Shown: piece after piece, positions 38,311-50,035 of the stretch | Position numbering within the stretch: position 1 is the first letter of the stretch | How the letters are laid out: every line of letters starts with the position of its first letter | Notes under the pieces: model-generated | What the model was told of the DNA's origin: nothing | Database searches by the model: none | Seen by the model: the letters and a program-made list of their open reading frames with translations, nothing else | Position numbers and translations under genes: made by a program | Assembly (NCBI GenBank): GCA_016758905.1 | Contig: JAEPQZ010000003.1 | Span: forward strand, 1,054,001 to 1,118,000 | Length of the DNA: 64,000 nucleotides | Direction: 5' to 3' | DNA from: Umbelopsis isabellina | Taxonomy: Eukaryota > Mucoromycota > Umbelopsidomycetes > Umbelopsidales > Umbelopsidaceae

Positions 38311-38797
38311 GCCATGAAAAAAGGAGTGGAGTTGACGGTGGTAGTAGACGAAATTGACTGCGTCAAGTAAATAGACGTTTTATTTCGGTCACGTGGATTT
38401 TTACATGGTTGGCAATTCTGCCTTTCTAACAAATGTCAAATTCGCCCAAGCCACAGCCATGCCCTAGCGATACCCAGCCTTATATATTCACCAAGAAAAA
38501 AATCAATTCTTGGATAGGAATGGGATAATGTTTAAAAGCAGACATAGTTTTGTACTCTTCAAATAGCTGCAGTATAAATGATGAATAAATGTCACAGTTC
38601 TAGAAATGCAACGAGTGAGATATACGAGGGTTACACTTAATTATATGTTAGGACCAGCCACAGCCATCAATGGGATTATACAAGCTCTGGGCTTTTCGTT
38701 GATACTTTTACAAAGTACGTTTAATTGAGAGAATGATGATATTGTTTAAAGAAATCAATTTTTTGGTTTTTCAGTACAAATTTTGGTGTGAATTAAT
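38311..38797. other. Intergenic between CCT7 stop and polymerase start
   Basis: Promoter of the polymerase gene and 3' flank of CCT7, both on the minus strand. No coding signal. Confidence 0.5.
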
Positions 38798-41054
38798 CTA
38801 TCGTCTAGGCATACCGCGACCACGGCCACCGCCAAGGGCACGTTGCATACCACCAGCAGGCATCTTGGGACCAGCATTAGGCTTATCGCTTTGGTTGTTC
38901 TTGACAGTCTCATCGACAGAGAGAATCAAACAAGCAGCCTCAACAGCGGCAGCCAAGGCGTTGGTCTTGACCAAAGCTGGTTCCCAGACAAATGCCTCAA
39001 AGTTGTCTTGAGTGGTTTCTCTTTGGATATCGACACCGTACCATTTCATACCTACAAGGCGATAAAAATTTAATAAAACACATTGTACAATCAGATATAG
39101 CAAAAGCAACATTTTCTTACCTTGAGCGTGTTGCTTTCTGAGCTTGTTAAGGATATCAGTGGCATCAAAACCAGCATTGTCGCAGAGTTGTCTGGGAATA
39201 ACTTCGAGAGCACGAGCAAAGGCACCAATGATCATTTGCTGTTTTCCTTCGATAGTTCGGGAATATTCACGCAAGTACTTGGAGATCTCCATTTCAGTTG
39301 CACCACCACCGGCAACAACACTGTTGGTCTTGATAGCACGACGAACAATCATAATAGCATCGTGCAAAGAGCGCTCGACTTCAGCAATGAATTGTTCAGC
39401 ACCACCACGAAGGATAAGAGTGCATGTGTGAGCTTGCGAGCAGCCTTCAAAGATGTTGAAGCGCTCACCACCAATTTGTCGCTCGTCGAAGCGTTCGCAA
39501 GTTCCCAAATGCTCACTACGAACATCTGTGCAAGTAGATTGAACAGCTCCTCCAACTGCTTGGACCACACGATCCATATCATCCTTTGCAACACGGCCAG
39601 CGCAGAAGATGTCGCGATCAGCGAAATATTGAGTGGCAAGATCACCGATGGGGAGCTTGGAAAGAACGACCTTGGCACCAGTGGCAACAATGGCCTCCAA
39701 CTTCTGGAAAATAATTTGCCATTCAGCATCAACAATGGCTTGATAGTCTGAAACAGCTTCAACGCGAACTTCGGCATTGTCCTTCTCAGCCTTAAGTTCA
39801 AGTTCAACATTCAAACACAAAATCTTTGGGTTCTTGAAAGACTTGGGCTGTTGTTCGAAACCAGCATACGAGAAGGTCTTTTTGAAAGCAACACCTTGTA
39901 CAAGCATAGACTCTTGCATAGCGCCACCTGGCACTCTCTTCATACCAATAAGCTTTTCATTCAAAGAGTCCTGGTCCAAGGAAAGAACGGCATCTACAAC
40001 CATCTTGGTGAAGAATTCGCTTTGTGAATGAACGAGCTTTGATGACATAGCGGTGGCAGCACATTTTGAGAGCAAGTCGCGGAAGTCTCTGAAACAATCA
40101 CATTCGATTAGCCGATAACGTTCATTCATAAAGGTTTCTCGTCAATCCTGTACTCACTCTTTGTTGTTGCGATCAACTTGGACTGCGATTTCCTTGACTT
40201 TGTTGATGGCCTGTAGAATGAAAATAAAATATGTGAGCAGGTCATAAAGCGACACAATTGCTTAACTGCCAAAATTCTCTCTTCTTACCAATCGAGCGGC
40301 TTGTCTATAACCTTTGATGATGATGTGAGGGCTGACGCCTTCTTCGATGTAACCCTTGACTTCCTTCAAAAGTTCACCAGCGAGCAAAACAACACTGGTG
40401 GTACCATCACCAACTTCAGCATCCTGTGATCGAGCAATATCTACCAACGTCTTGGCAGCAGGGTGAACAATATCCAACAACTTCATGATAGTAGCACCGT
40501 CGTTGGAGATAGTGACTACGCCTAGAAGGAGAGGATGTCAATACAAAGCGTATTTGCGATACATTTAGATCCAGGGACACTCACCTCGTTCGTCGACCAT
40601 CAACTTGTCCATACCGCGAGGACCGAGAGTGGTACGGACGGTATCAACAACAGCAGCACAAGCGTTGATGTTGGAGATAAGTTGACCTTTGCCTTGGGAA
40701 GAGTCGGTACCTTCCTTGAGCAAAATGATCTGGGGTTGCTGGTGATGGTAAAGGATGACGGTTAGTGTAAAGTTCGGTAATGAGACACGTAATCAAAGAT
40801 TATGTAGCTGGTGGGTAGAGATCTTGGATGGCGACGTGGATCATGGTTTTGATGAGACATGGGGATAAATCCGGGGCTGATGAGTCGCGTCCTGGATGTC
40901 AATGGTAACCTATGGATCTTGACGTTGATTGCAAGCACGGCTAGGTGAATGTGTCTTCCAATCGACCATTTCGTTCTATGATTGCGATGCCCCGATGTTG
41001 AAAGTTTTAAACCCTGAGAATGCTAGAAAAACTCACCATCATTCCTTGCGACAT
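38798..41054 (-). CDS. CCT7: Chaperonin TRiC/CCT subunit eta
   Basis: ATP-driven folding of actin, tubulin and WD40 proteins in the cytosol. Six exons: complement(join(38798..39051, 39121..40088, 40158..40210, 40289..40521, 40585..40738, 41037..41054)), 559 aa. Exon 1 encodes only MSQGMM and is separated by a 298-bp intron, the longest in the window. Group II chaperonin signatures: [41 protein letters not shown] and the ATPase loop [15 protein letters not shown]; the [18 protein letters not shown] block and the Gly-rich C-terminus ending GRGMPRR identify the eta subunit. Confidence 0.95.
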
Positions 41055-41584
41055 GATTTATTTTTTGGTGCGAGGAAAGCGATTACGAACTCTGTCAAGG
41101 CGCTTTTTCAAAAATTTTAGAGTGGTGATTGTTGACCTACCTTATCGCCGCTCCAATAGCCCTACCACACACGCTGACAGTATCAATGACTTTTTTATAA
41201 TTCAATCAGTGTCAAATTAAACGATAGAAACAGATATAAATGTATGTCAGCTCAATAGATTGTGGATGTAACCGTCAATTGCATATAGCATCATTGCAGA
41301 TTTGTTCCTTTTCTCGTATTGTTGGAGCTGTTGGTGTGTAGTTGACACACGCTAACCAGATTGGCCATGCTTAGCATCGCATAGAACAAGATATAGTCAA
41401 CTTTTCAATATTAAAATTAAGCTATCTAGACTTATAGAACGAACTGTCGCTCAAAATGGCCATGGGTTTAGGGTTTAGCCAAGAATCTACCACAGCCTTG
41501 TGTATACAAAAAAAAATGAGCCGACCAAGTAACATTATAAAATTGCGGAAAAAAATTCCTGCAGAGCGGTGAGCTACTTCAGCA
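41055..41584. promoter_or_regulatory. Divergent promoter region, CCT7 / TMEM230
   Basis: 530 bp between head-to-head start codons. I looked for heat-shock elements (alternating GAA/TTC) as might suit a chaperonin and found no convincing array. No coding potential. Confidence 0.45.
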
Positions 41585-42061
41585 ATGCCCAGGCTAACCA
41601 ATCCATTAAGAAAGAAGCGTCAAGTCATTCAACTTGATGACGACCCTGGTTTTACAGACGACCAGTTTGAAGCTCCAGAGAGTCCAAGTAAGTATACCTG
41701 GCTAATTCAACACTCGTACTCGGCATGTGCGCTCTGACCGTTATTGCGCTAGTTCCGTGGAAGTCTATTTACTTGGCAGCCGGCCTTTTGCTTGTCGGCA
41801 GTGTTTTTGTAATACTAGGGGCTCTCATAAAAGTGGGAATTATCACTTCAGAGGTACGGTATCTATTCACATGTTTACATCATATTGCAAAATGTATTCA
41901 TGTCTTGCCTCTTCCTTTAGATATGGCTAGATAGAGGTATCCCATTTCTAGTGCTCGGTAGCATCATGTTCATCCCTGGAGCATATCACTGCTACGTTGC
42001 TTATTATGCTTACCATCGTTACCCAGGATATGACTTTTCTATGATTCCAGATATGGACTGA
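41585..42061 (+). CDS. TMEM230: TMEM230-family membrane protein
   Basis: Three exons: join(41585..41687, 41753..41853, 41921..42061), 114 aa. Two membrane segments: SIYLAAGLLLVGSVFVILGALI (about 38-60) and IPFLVLGSIMFIPGAYHCYVAYYAY (about 75-98). The tail YHRYPGYDFSMIPDMD matches the family ending (GY.F..IPD.D). Animal TMEM230 sits on trafficking vesicles; the fungal role is not known to me. The basic N-terminus is cytosolic. Confidence 0.85.
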
Positions 42062-42901
42062 ACGAAATGTTAATATTATCTGTAGTCTATCCAAGAACAG
42101 CTTTTGCTATATGTATATAAAGTTTTTATCCCATTTATAGTTGATATTGGGCTGGCGATGATCTGTTTTTGGAGCAGCAGGCGGCCTGATAATTGTGTGC
42201 TGACGAGAATGCCTTTAGAAGTTTAGTATGGCTATGTGGTCAGCCTTCATTGTTAATACAGTTTGAAGGGGAGTGCATGCATTCTATTTCGGTATTTGCA
42301 GCCTATTACCACAAGCTTTACAAGTGAAATTCCTTCTACACTCTCATGTTTTTATAATGAAAACTGGCATAATTCGTCTCACAGGCAATTGCAGGCTTTT
42401 TGGTTTTGACTTTTTGTGTTTCATGTTGTAATACCAGCGACTTCTTGCTCTACCATGTTTTAATTCCCAGCAACCAATTAAACTGACTGAATGACGATGT
42501 TCTGACAGAAGAGGACTGGATATTCAGCTTTCGTCCGATATGTTGTTGAGAATCGAATCGTTTGCTTACAAGCAATTGAATCGTTACCATAGGGCATGTC
42601 TTAAGCACCTCATGATCATAGGATTTCTTTTGGTGGCGGCGGTTGTGTTCAGGTAGGGGAACGAGCCAATGAATTTTTCCAGCAACCAGCCCAATTTTTG
42701 AGTGGGGGTTGGGTTGAGTTGGGTGAGCTGAGTGGGTATATTCGAAAATCTCATCATCAATTTGAGGCCTGTCAGCCTGGAATATCCCTGAAAGTCAGCC
42801 TTTTTCTTCTCGCTAAATAAACAATAGGTAAAACCAGCCGCTTGGTCATCTCGCTTGCTTTTACTCTCTCTTCCAGTTACTAATCCCTACACCCAGTCTA
42901 A
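42062..42901. other. Intergenic between TMEM230 and VDAC
   Basis: 840 bp without coding signal: 3' flank of TMEM230 and promoter plus leader of the porin gene, pyrimidine-rich close to the ATG. Confidence 0.5.
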
Positions 42902-44086
42902 ATGTCTGTCCCTGTCCCTTTCAACGATATTGGTAAATCCAGCAAGGATCTTCTTTCCAAGGACTTCCCCGTCGGTTCGGTCAAGCTCGAGGTCAAGACC
43001 ACTACTCCCGATGGAGTGGTAAGTGATATATAGTAGTTCAGAGAGATCGAATGGTTGGATGGTTTGATTGATCCGTGTACGTGTTTCATTCTCGACCATA
43101 GACTTTCAAGGTCAACGGTCAACGTGACAACAAGACCGGTATCATCCTTGGTGATCTCGAATCCAAGTATGCTGACAAGGCCAACGGTATCAGCTTCACT
43201 GAGGCATGGACCACCTCCAACCACCTTAACGGAAAGGTCGAATTGGAGAACAACCTTGCTAGTAAGTTTACGGGACGGGTTGATTCACAAGTTTGGTTCT
43301 CATGGGGCTTAACGTGATGTTATGTTTTTTCTTTTCTTCCCATAACAGAGGGTCTTAAGATTGAAGTTTTGACTTCCCTTCTCCCTTCTGTCGGCCAAAA
43401 GACTGCCAAGGTCAACGCTATCTACAAGCAACCCAATGTCCACACCGTTGCTTCTCTTGATGTTTTCAAGGTCAGTAGTCAGCCCTTGTGTAATCTGCAC
43501 GTTGGCACAATATGCACGTTGTGATTCGTGGGACATCAAAATTCATTTAAACTACTTTTGCAGACCCACTTCAACATCAACACTGTCGTCGGTCATGAAG
43601 GATTCCTCGCTGGTGGTGAAGTTGCTTATGATGTTTTGGATGGCAAAATCGCTCGCTACAACGCCACTCTTGGCTATAGCGCTCCCGAGTACGCCGTCAC
43701 CGTTCATGCCACCAACTCCTTGTCCGTCTTCTCCGCTTCTTATTTCCACCGTGTCAGCTCCGATGTCGAGGCTGGTGGTAAGGCTATCTGGGATTCCAAG
43801 GGCAGCAACGCTGTTGCTTTGGAAGTCGGTGCCAAGTATCAACTTGACAGAACTGCTTTCGTCAAGGCTAAGATCACCAACTCTGGTATTCTCGGTCTCG
43901 GGTAAGTATTCAGCATTTTTAAACATATATGTTCATCACGCAGGTTGTTAATGTCGCATCAATGTACTTAGATACACTCAATTGCTTCGCCCTGGTGTCA
44001 AGCTCTCCGTTGGTGGCTCTGTTGACTCTACTCGTTTGAACGAGAACGCTCACAAGCTTGGTCTTGCTTTCACCTTGGAGAACTAA
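42902..44086 (+). CDS. POR1: Mitochondrial outer-membrane porin VDAC
   Basis: Voltage-dependent anion channel for ATP, ADP and metabolites. Five exons: join(42902..43018, 43102..43261, 43349..43470, 43564..43901, 43972..44086), 283 aa, the exact VDAC size. The N-terminus PVPFNDIGKSSKDLLSKDFP is the amphipathic helix; the eukaryotic porin signature region lies near YTQLLRPGVKLSVGG, and beta-strand alternation runs throughout. Codons are strongly C/T-ending compared with neighbours, which suggests high expression. Confidence 0.95.
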
Positions 44087-44750
44087 GGAAACTGAATGAG
44101 AGTTTCTCTGCTGTGTTCTGTTTTTTGAGCACTTTTACCCTACACCTTCTTTTTAAGAACATAAGAATTGATATTGACATAATGTAGATTTGCACATGAT
44201 ATGTAACTCATAGTATATTGTACCAGTGCATTCTTTTGCATTGACAACCTTTTTCAAAAACATGCTCAACAATGTTTTGTAAGAACCTGCATCTATGAAA
44301 GGCTAATTGTGTAGTATAGTTGTGTAAGATAAGTTTCGCGTATTATTAATTGGAGAAAGTCCATAGACGTCAAAAAAGGAGATGAGAGACGATGTGTGCA
44401 GGGTATCATGGAAATCAATGAGATATCGCTATAAACAAAGATAAAAAAAAAAAAAAAGAAGCATCATGTAGAAAAAATAGCAAAAGCTAATCATAACAAA
44501 GGTGTAAAAAAGAAGGCATAGTGAGGATAAAAAGAAGGATAAAAAAAGGTAAGATTGAATGCAAAAGAAGCTTAAGCTCAAACATATGATAAGAGAGAAA
44601 AATCCAAAATAATAAAGATCTGTACACAAGAACGATCCTAATATGCTAGAAGGAAAGTAGTAAAAAGAAAAAAAACATTGGGTAATGTGCAAAAAAGATT
44701 AATAATAATGCAGAAATGGCGTTCTTTCCTCTGGAGACGCTGAATCGCAA
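44087..44750. other. Convergent 3' flanks of VDAC and UCHL5, purine-rich
   Basis: Very A/G-rich between about 44430 and 44690, with A14 near 44446. The long minus-strand frame across it is low-complexity Phe/Leu/Tyr and is rejected. Probably both 3' UTRs and terminators. Confidence 0.55.
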
Positions 44751-47221
44751 TTAACTGTTTTGAAGTGTTTGTGACAAGAGCCGATGTAAATGGCCCTGTC
44801 GATGTAATTTTGTCAGGAAAGCATTAATAAATTCAGTGTACGGCCGCTGCCTTTGGCTTGTCTCGCGCTGTAACATACAAGGAGATTTGTTAAGTTGGTT
44901 TGTTTGGATGATCATTTCACCACCCATATGTCACGCCATATGCCAAGTGAGCAAATGGCGTTTTTCTTACCTGTCTATTTGAAATCTTTTCCTCTTCTTG
45001 AGCAATGGACTCGTGTAATCGAACACAATCCTCTTGAATTTGAAGCCACATATCCATCATTAGCCGTGGGTCACTACTATTTGCAACCAAAGTCATATTC
45101 TCTTCAAAGACGTGTTCCTCGCGCGTTCGTAAAGTAGCAGGTGTCTGTGATGGCATTGTCCAGCCTTCTGACGGGGGTGAATCTGGGCTGGCTCCTTGTA
45201 CAGCCAAGTCTTCTATTATTTCTCTTGCTGGCTGTGCACTACTTTCACCATGATACTGTTTTCGGATCTACGGAAGGTGGGAGCCAAGAAAAAAAAAATC
45301 ATCAAGTTAAAATCATCAACAAACAAGGTAATATGTTGGGGGTTGGGGGAGCAAGCTCGTTGCTTACCTCGGCTATTGTAAAATGAAATTCTTCTTCCCA
45401 CTGGCTATAGTTGCATTTTGAGCGCCATTCTGGATCAAGCGCATCGAGTTTAGATTCTATAGCGCGTTTCAGACGCTTTTTGGCCTGCAGTTGATCCTCG
45501 TACACCAATACTCTGCTCTTGATAACTGCCAACAAGGTGAAATTGATTCTACTTTTGGAATATCTACAACGGCGCAAAGTTGAGAAAAAAAGTCAACATG
45601 GGGGGCGGGAAAGATTATTAGAAATTTGCAGTGTTACATACAGTTGGTGCACGCCACACATATTAGAAACAGAAAAAAAATTGCTTACAGTTCCATTTTT
45701 CGTTGAAGCTCGGGGCCTGCTACATCTAACCAACTTTTGTCCGCCAAAGGTGCTTGTGATCACATTTTGTGGTTAATTTTGTAAACGATGGGATTCATGT
45801 ATTTATGCTCTCTGCTATGCGGAGATTGTCTATCTCTCACCTATTCGGCCAGGCCCTCGTTTAAGCCCATCCAGCTCCCAAATGTAGCCACTCACAGGCA
45901 CATAGCTTACATAATGGAACATGGCATCATCCTCTATCTCAGAGGTTTTTGAAGAGTCTTCTGATATGAGATCGCGCCTAGTAAGACGCGTATATTGCCA
46001 CATTACGAAATTACGAATTGGGTAGAATAGAGAAATGGTAGGGGGGAAGTGGTTAGATAATTGGGGGTAAGGTGTTGTCATTTTGTGCCAAAACATCGAT
46101 AGTTTTCTTGCTTTTTCAGCTCACCTTGACAGACTATTATGTGCAGATCGTATCTTGTTGTCGTCGCGAATAGCTGCACCTTTCATCTATTAAATACCAT
46201 ACCAGATGTGTGATTAGAAAAGCTAATTCGTCATGAAATTGAGGCATTTGAAACGAGATCATTTTGGAGATTGCCTCCTCTTTTTGTCATCCCGAAACCA
46301 CGGGTAACCCAAAATTCAATATTCTAGCTACAGGTACGCTCATGATTCGTTACCACTCTGGCGGTTCGATGGACAAGGTCTTGATAGGAAAAGCGTAACT
46401 CCCTAGCATAAAATCTAGTTACTCGGCTATAACCGATGTACTTACCAAAGGCGAATAGTCTTTAGTGGATTCTCGGAATGCATGCAGATCATCTCCAATA
46501 TCAAGCACATCCTCACAATTTAGTAAGATAGACAAGATAGCTTGAGTGGAGCAAGCATTGTTGACCAACTACGTAACAAGGTATGTGCACGTGAGCGAGC
46601 GCGTTTGGAGACCCATTTTATATATAAAAAAAAACCAAAAAAGAACGTATTCGTACCTGATTAGCAAAATATATATCACCGCCTACGACCACCATGTCAT
46701 CTTTGTGATATTTGTTGGGTGTATAGTGTACGAGAAAGGTAAAGCCAAAGACAGGTCTGATTAAAAACGTAGTCATCGAACGGTTGTTGCGTAATTTAGA
46801 TAAGTGTATGGAATTATTGGGAACACCCCAAAAAAATTAAAACATATGCAACATACGACATGATATCCAAGGTTTCCATGTCAGCAGACATCAGCTCCTC
46901 CACCTGAACACCCTTTGTACCAAGTATTTTACATAATTCTGTAAGTGAACCTACAGAGCCACACGCATAAATAGATAAAAAGAAGATTAGCACAGATATT
47001 GGTGGGAAAAATGTACTAGGTTCCAGTAGGTACTGTTGGGTTTTTTTGTCAAAGAAGAACAAAAAACCAATATGTGACGGCGGACAATAAAGATCCAAGA
47101 TTCTCGATTCAAATGGCCATTTGAACATGCTAATGACCACGAAGGCAGTTGAAAAATAACATATCTTACCAGGGCTTATATCAGTCTCGAGCCATTCACT
47201 ACTTTTCGTCTGAGCTTCCAT
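44751..47221 (-). CDS. UCHL5: Ubiquitin C-terminal hydrolase UCHL5/UCH37
   Basis: Proteasome-associated deubiquitinase (family C12). Ten exons: complement(join(44751..44867, 44971..45267, 45368..45563, 45689..45752, 45841..45977, 46125..46186, 46446..46568, 46657..46756, 46857..46950, 47170..47221)), 413 aa. N-terminal [20 protein letters not shown]; catalytic Cys in [11 protein letters not shown] with the oxyanion Gln in the preceding YFANQ; crossover-loop region [11 protein letters not shown]; catalytic His in [10 protein letters not shown] and Asp in [10 protein letters not shown]. The C-terminal ULD tail ([19 protein letters not shown]) is what binds Rpn13 in animals. S. cerevisiae lacks this enzyme while S. 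pombe keeps it (Uch2). Confidence 0.93.
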
Positions 47222-47884
47222 GGGACAGGAGCCTTGGCTGTGTATAAAGACAAACAAGAGGGAACAAAATGCAAGCGGATTTTCAACCTGCTCATAAAAA
47301 GACTGGGCATTGTGACGCAGCAGCCGATTCTCCTCATTTATACCCGAGATTATGGGCTGAGCAAGCCGTTGTCAAAAATACCGTTGCCTACATCCGCATC
47401 GGGTAAAAGGACACAAGGAGGTGACTTCAAGGAAGCTGAGAAAAAAAAAAAGGTGGTAGTGTCTGTGGCCCTGGATGCACTACTCATCTTTGATTCTTTA
47501 AGAAAAATTGATCCCAAAAGTGATAGGAAATCGGCATGCACCTGGTAATTAGCATGCCACTTAGCCTCACTCGTCCCCCCGCCTCTCCCCCCTACATTTT
47601 GGCAAGCTCCATTTTTACCGACTTTAAGACAGTTTCCACTGCGTAAAATCGCAGTGATTGATCCATGCCCCAAAGCAGAAACCCCAAGTCACCTTATGGC
47701 GATCCGTCAGGAGTGGAGTGGATCATGGCTCAATTGCAGAAAGAGACCACGCGGAGCACAGAGCTATTCACATGTCACGTGCACAGACTTCTCGGTTCCA
47801 TTTTCTATAGCTTCTTAATTTTTTTCTATTTATTCTTTGAATTTAGTCGACACAAGAAAGCTACTGGCCTCCTTATATTACAAC
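47222..47884. other. Divergent intergenic region, UCHL5 / ITPA
   Basis: 663 bp between opposite start codons. A 104-codon + strand frame here starts at a TTG and has no domain. Otherwise promoter DNA. Confidence 0.5.
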
Positions 47885-48937
47885 ATGTCTCCTCAAAGTC
47901 TGCAGAAACTAGGTATGAGTGATTTAAGTGGCTCGAGCATGTCTGCTTGATGTTAACATGTAGCCGCCATTCAGTCTTTGTGACTGGTAACAAATATAAG
48001 CTCATGGAGGTTCAAGCCATTCTGAAAGGCACAGTCGATCTTGAATCACATAAAGTAGACTGTATGTTGAGAAACTATATTTATTTTTTTTGGCGCACAA
48101 TGTAACATGCACTAATACTGATATGGGGTTGAACATAGTACCAGAATTACAAGGCACACCCGAAGACATTGCTGCCGAAAAATGTAGAATTGCAGCAGAA
48201 AAGGTATGTGGAATCCTGGAACCAACAAAGGGGTAAAATGTTCTCGGAAGGCTCATTTAATTAAACAACATGCATTAGCTCCAAGGGCCTTGTATAACTG
48301 AAGATACTTGCTTGTGCTATAATGCCATGAATGGCTTACCAGGGCCATACATGTAAGCCAAATCAAAGTTTGCAATATGGAATGGAAGTTTTTACGATTG
48401 TTATTGTCGACTAAAACACTGGGTTTGTTAGCAAATGGTTTATGGAATCCATTGGTCATGAAGGATTGAACAGAATGTTGGATGGTTTTCAAGATAAAAC
48501 TGCTTATGCTCTGTGTACATTTGCTTATTCCAAAGGTCCGGGCCATGATCCCGTCATTTTTGACGGAAAGACTCCGGTAGGTTACGCGAAACATCTGACT
48601 GGATTTTGACGCAAGCCCCTATGTTCTAACCATGCACTGTATTTTGCAGGGAAGAATAGTTCCTGCTCGTGGGCCTCCAGACTTTGGTTGGGATGCTGTC
48701 TTTGAACCTGATGGTTTTGATCAAACGTACGTATACAAAAGTTTGCTATGTTCTTGGCACGCCAAGCATATGAAACATCCACCTTTCTGACCACCTTAAT
48801 TATCCCCTTCCCCCTTTCCTTCTATCCACAATAGCTATGCTGAACTAGACAAGGACGTGAAGAACACCATCTCTCATCGATTTAGAGCTCTCGAAAAGTT
48901 GCAAGCTTATTTGGCTGCCGAGAAGGCGTCGGAATAA
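47885..48937 (+). CDS. ITPA: Inosine triphosphate pyrophosphatase (ITPase/HAM1)
   Basis: Hydrolyses ITP, dITP and XTP to monophosphates, cleaning the nucleotide pool (EC 3.6.1.9). Seven exons: join(47885..47912, 47975..48061, 48139..48203, 48279..48352, 48432..48576, 48650..48726, 48835..48937), 192 aa, against 194 in human. Motifs: [80 protein letters not shown] and the Ser-His-Arg [10 protein letters not shown]. Exon 1 has 28 bp. For exon 2 the acceptor CATTCAG at 47974 restores frame, whereas the nearer TAG does not. Confidence 0.95.
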
Positions 48938-49054
48938 GTATAGATCATGCAAAAAAAAAAAAAAAGATATCAAAAGACATAGTATATAACAATGAATAGT
49001 TTATTGTTACGCGGTTTGCGCTAGCATATTTGTAATAGTGTACATGACTCCTAT

Positions 49055-49249
49055 TTACAGCTTCTTCTCCTTGTCTTGAATGCTATATTCGCCTTCCTCC
49101 CGTGGGGCAGACTTCTGCTTCATTTTTTCTGCTTGGTACATCTGTTGAAGCTTTTGGTTTTCACCAGCATCCATACCAACGATGGGCAGAGGTGGAAGTT
49201 GTTGAGAGGTTGGTTGTTCTGATTGCTTTGAGTCTTGGTTTTTGTCCAT
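49055..49249 (-). CDS. Small hydrophilic protein, unknown
   Basis: 64 codons from ATG 49249 to TAA 49055. The product is rich in Gln, Lys and Glu, with an LPPLPIVGMDAGE stretch in the middle followed by a likely helix (NQKLQQMYQAEKMKQK). I recognise no family. Codon-like composition and a clean ATG support it, but its length makes chance possible. It converges on ITPA and diverges from the receptor gene. Confidence 0.4.
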   Translation of the reverse strand: MDKNQDSKQSEQPTSQQLPPLPIVGMDAGENQKLQQMYQAEKMKQKSAPREEGEYSIQDKEKKL

Positions 49250-50005
49250 TATGAAGAAAAAGGTTAAGAAAGGTGAAGTTTAGCCCCCAGCTTGGCAATT
49301 GGAAAATTTAAACCAAATACATTGTTCCGTATATGGCAGGCCTAACAATCGTCATGGGCGCACGGGAGGTGGCAAGCAATGACGACGATATTGTGGACAC
49401 ACGACCAGTTGTTTGATTGCTTGTAACATCATTCATCGTTTCGGCAGGGGTATATTCAACTTTTTACTATCGTTATATACATAGCGGACAATTATTTTGC
49501 CTTAGCAGTATATCTTTCCGTGGATGTTGAGACATTTGACTGGAGGTTTGAGACCAAAGCCTGATTTGATAGTAGATAAAAATTTGTCCCCGAACGTGTG
49601 AATGTATGGACCCTTCCATTCGAGCTGTTCATGAGAGCTGAGCTGAATATGTCCGACCTTGATTGACAGTGGGCAAAAGATTCAATGTTCTAATATACGT
49701 ATTGTATCATGCTGTCAAATCGTGTATATCAATATGAGAGCTAGAAGTGTACTACATCAGGCAATCATGCTAGAAGAGTTAGTATTTTATAATTTGCTAT
49801 ACTGAAACTACGTTGCTAAATACGTACAATTTTATAACATGCCATAAGAGTGGCAGTTGTCAATGGCCCGATAAAGGAAAAAGTTTTTTGCCTAAGACAA
49901 TGACTTACACCGCAAATATATAAAGCAAGTGGCGGTCTCTAAATCTACTACTTTTTCAATCCTTCATTAAACTTTGAAACTTCTTTTTTCTATAACTCTT
50001 CTACC
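49250..50005. promoter_or_regulatory. Divergent intergenic region with TATA box for the receptor gene
   Basis: No coding signal. A TATA box (TATATAAAG, 49917-49925) lies 81 bp before the uORF ATG at 50006, followed by a CT-rich leader, so transcripts starting at the usual distance would include the uORF. Confidence 0.5.
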
Positions 50006-50035
50006 ATGTCCGTTGAAGTTGAACAGTCTGCGTAA
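50006..50035 (+). CDS. uORF of 9 codons overlapping the receptor start (TAATG)
   Basis: ATG at 50006 has A at -3 (a strong context). It reads MSVEVEQSA and stops with TAA at 50033-50035. The last A of that stop is the first base of the receptor ATG (50035-50037). This geometry is used for termination-reinitiation coupling in other systems. No splice donor in the overlap would fuse the two frames. Confidence 0.5.
   Translation: MSVEVEQSA

Noticed and set aside
44429-44692. 87-codon minus-strand frame
   Set aside because: Low-complexity Phe/Leu/Tyr from a purine-rich convergent 3' flank.
46187-46445. Open stretch inside the 259-bp UCHL5 intron as a cassette exon
   Set aside because: The only splice-flanked candidate is 49 bp and would shift the frame; skipping it gives the exact UCH consensus around [18 protein letters not shown].
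47234-47548. 104-codon + strand frame upstream of ITPA
   Set aside because: TTG start, no domain, lies in the divergent promoter.
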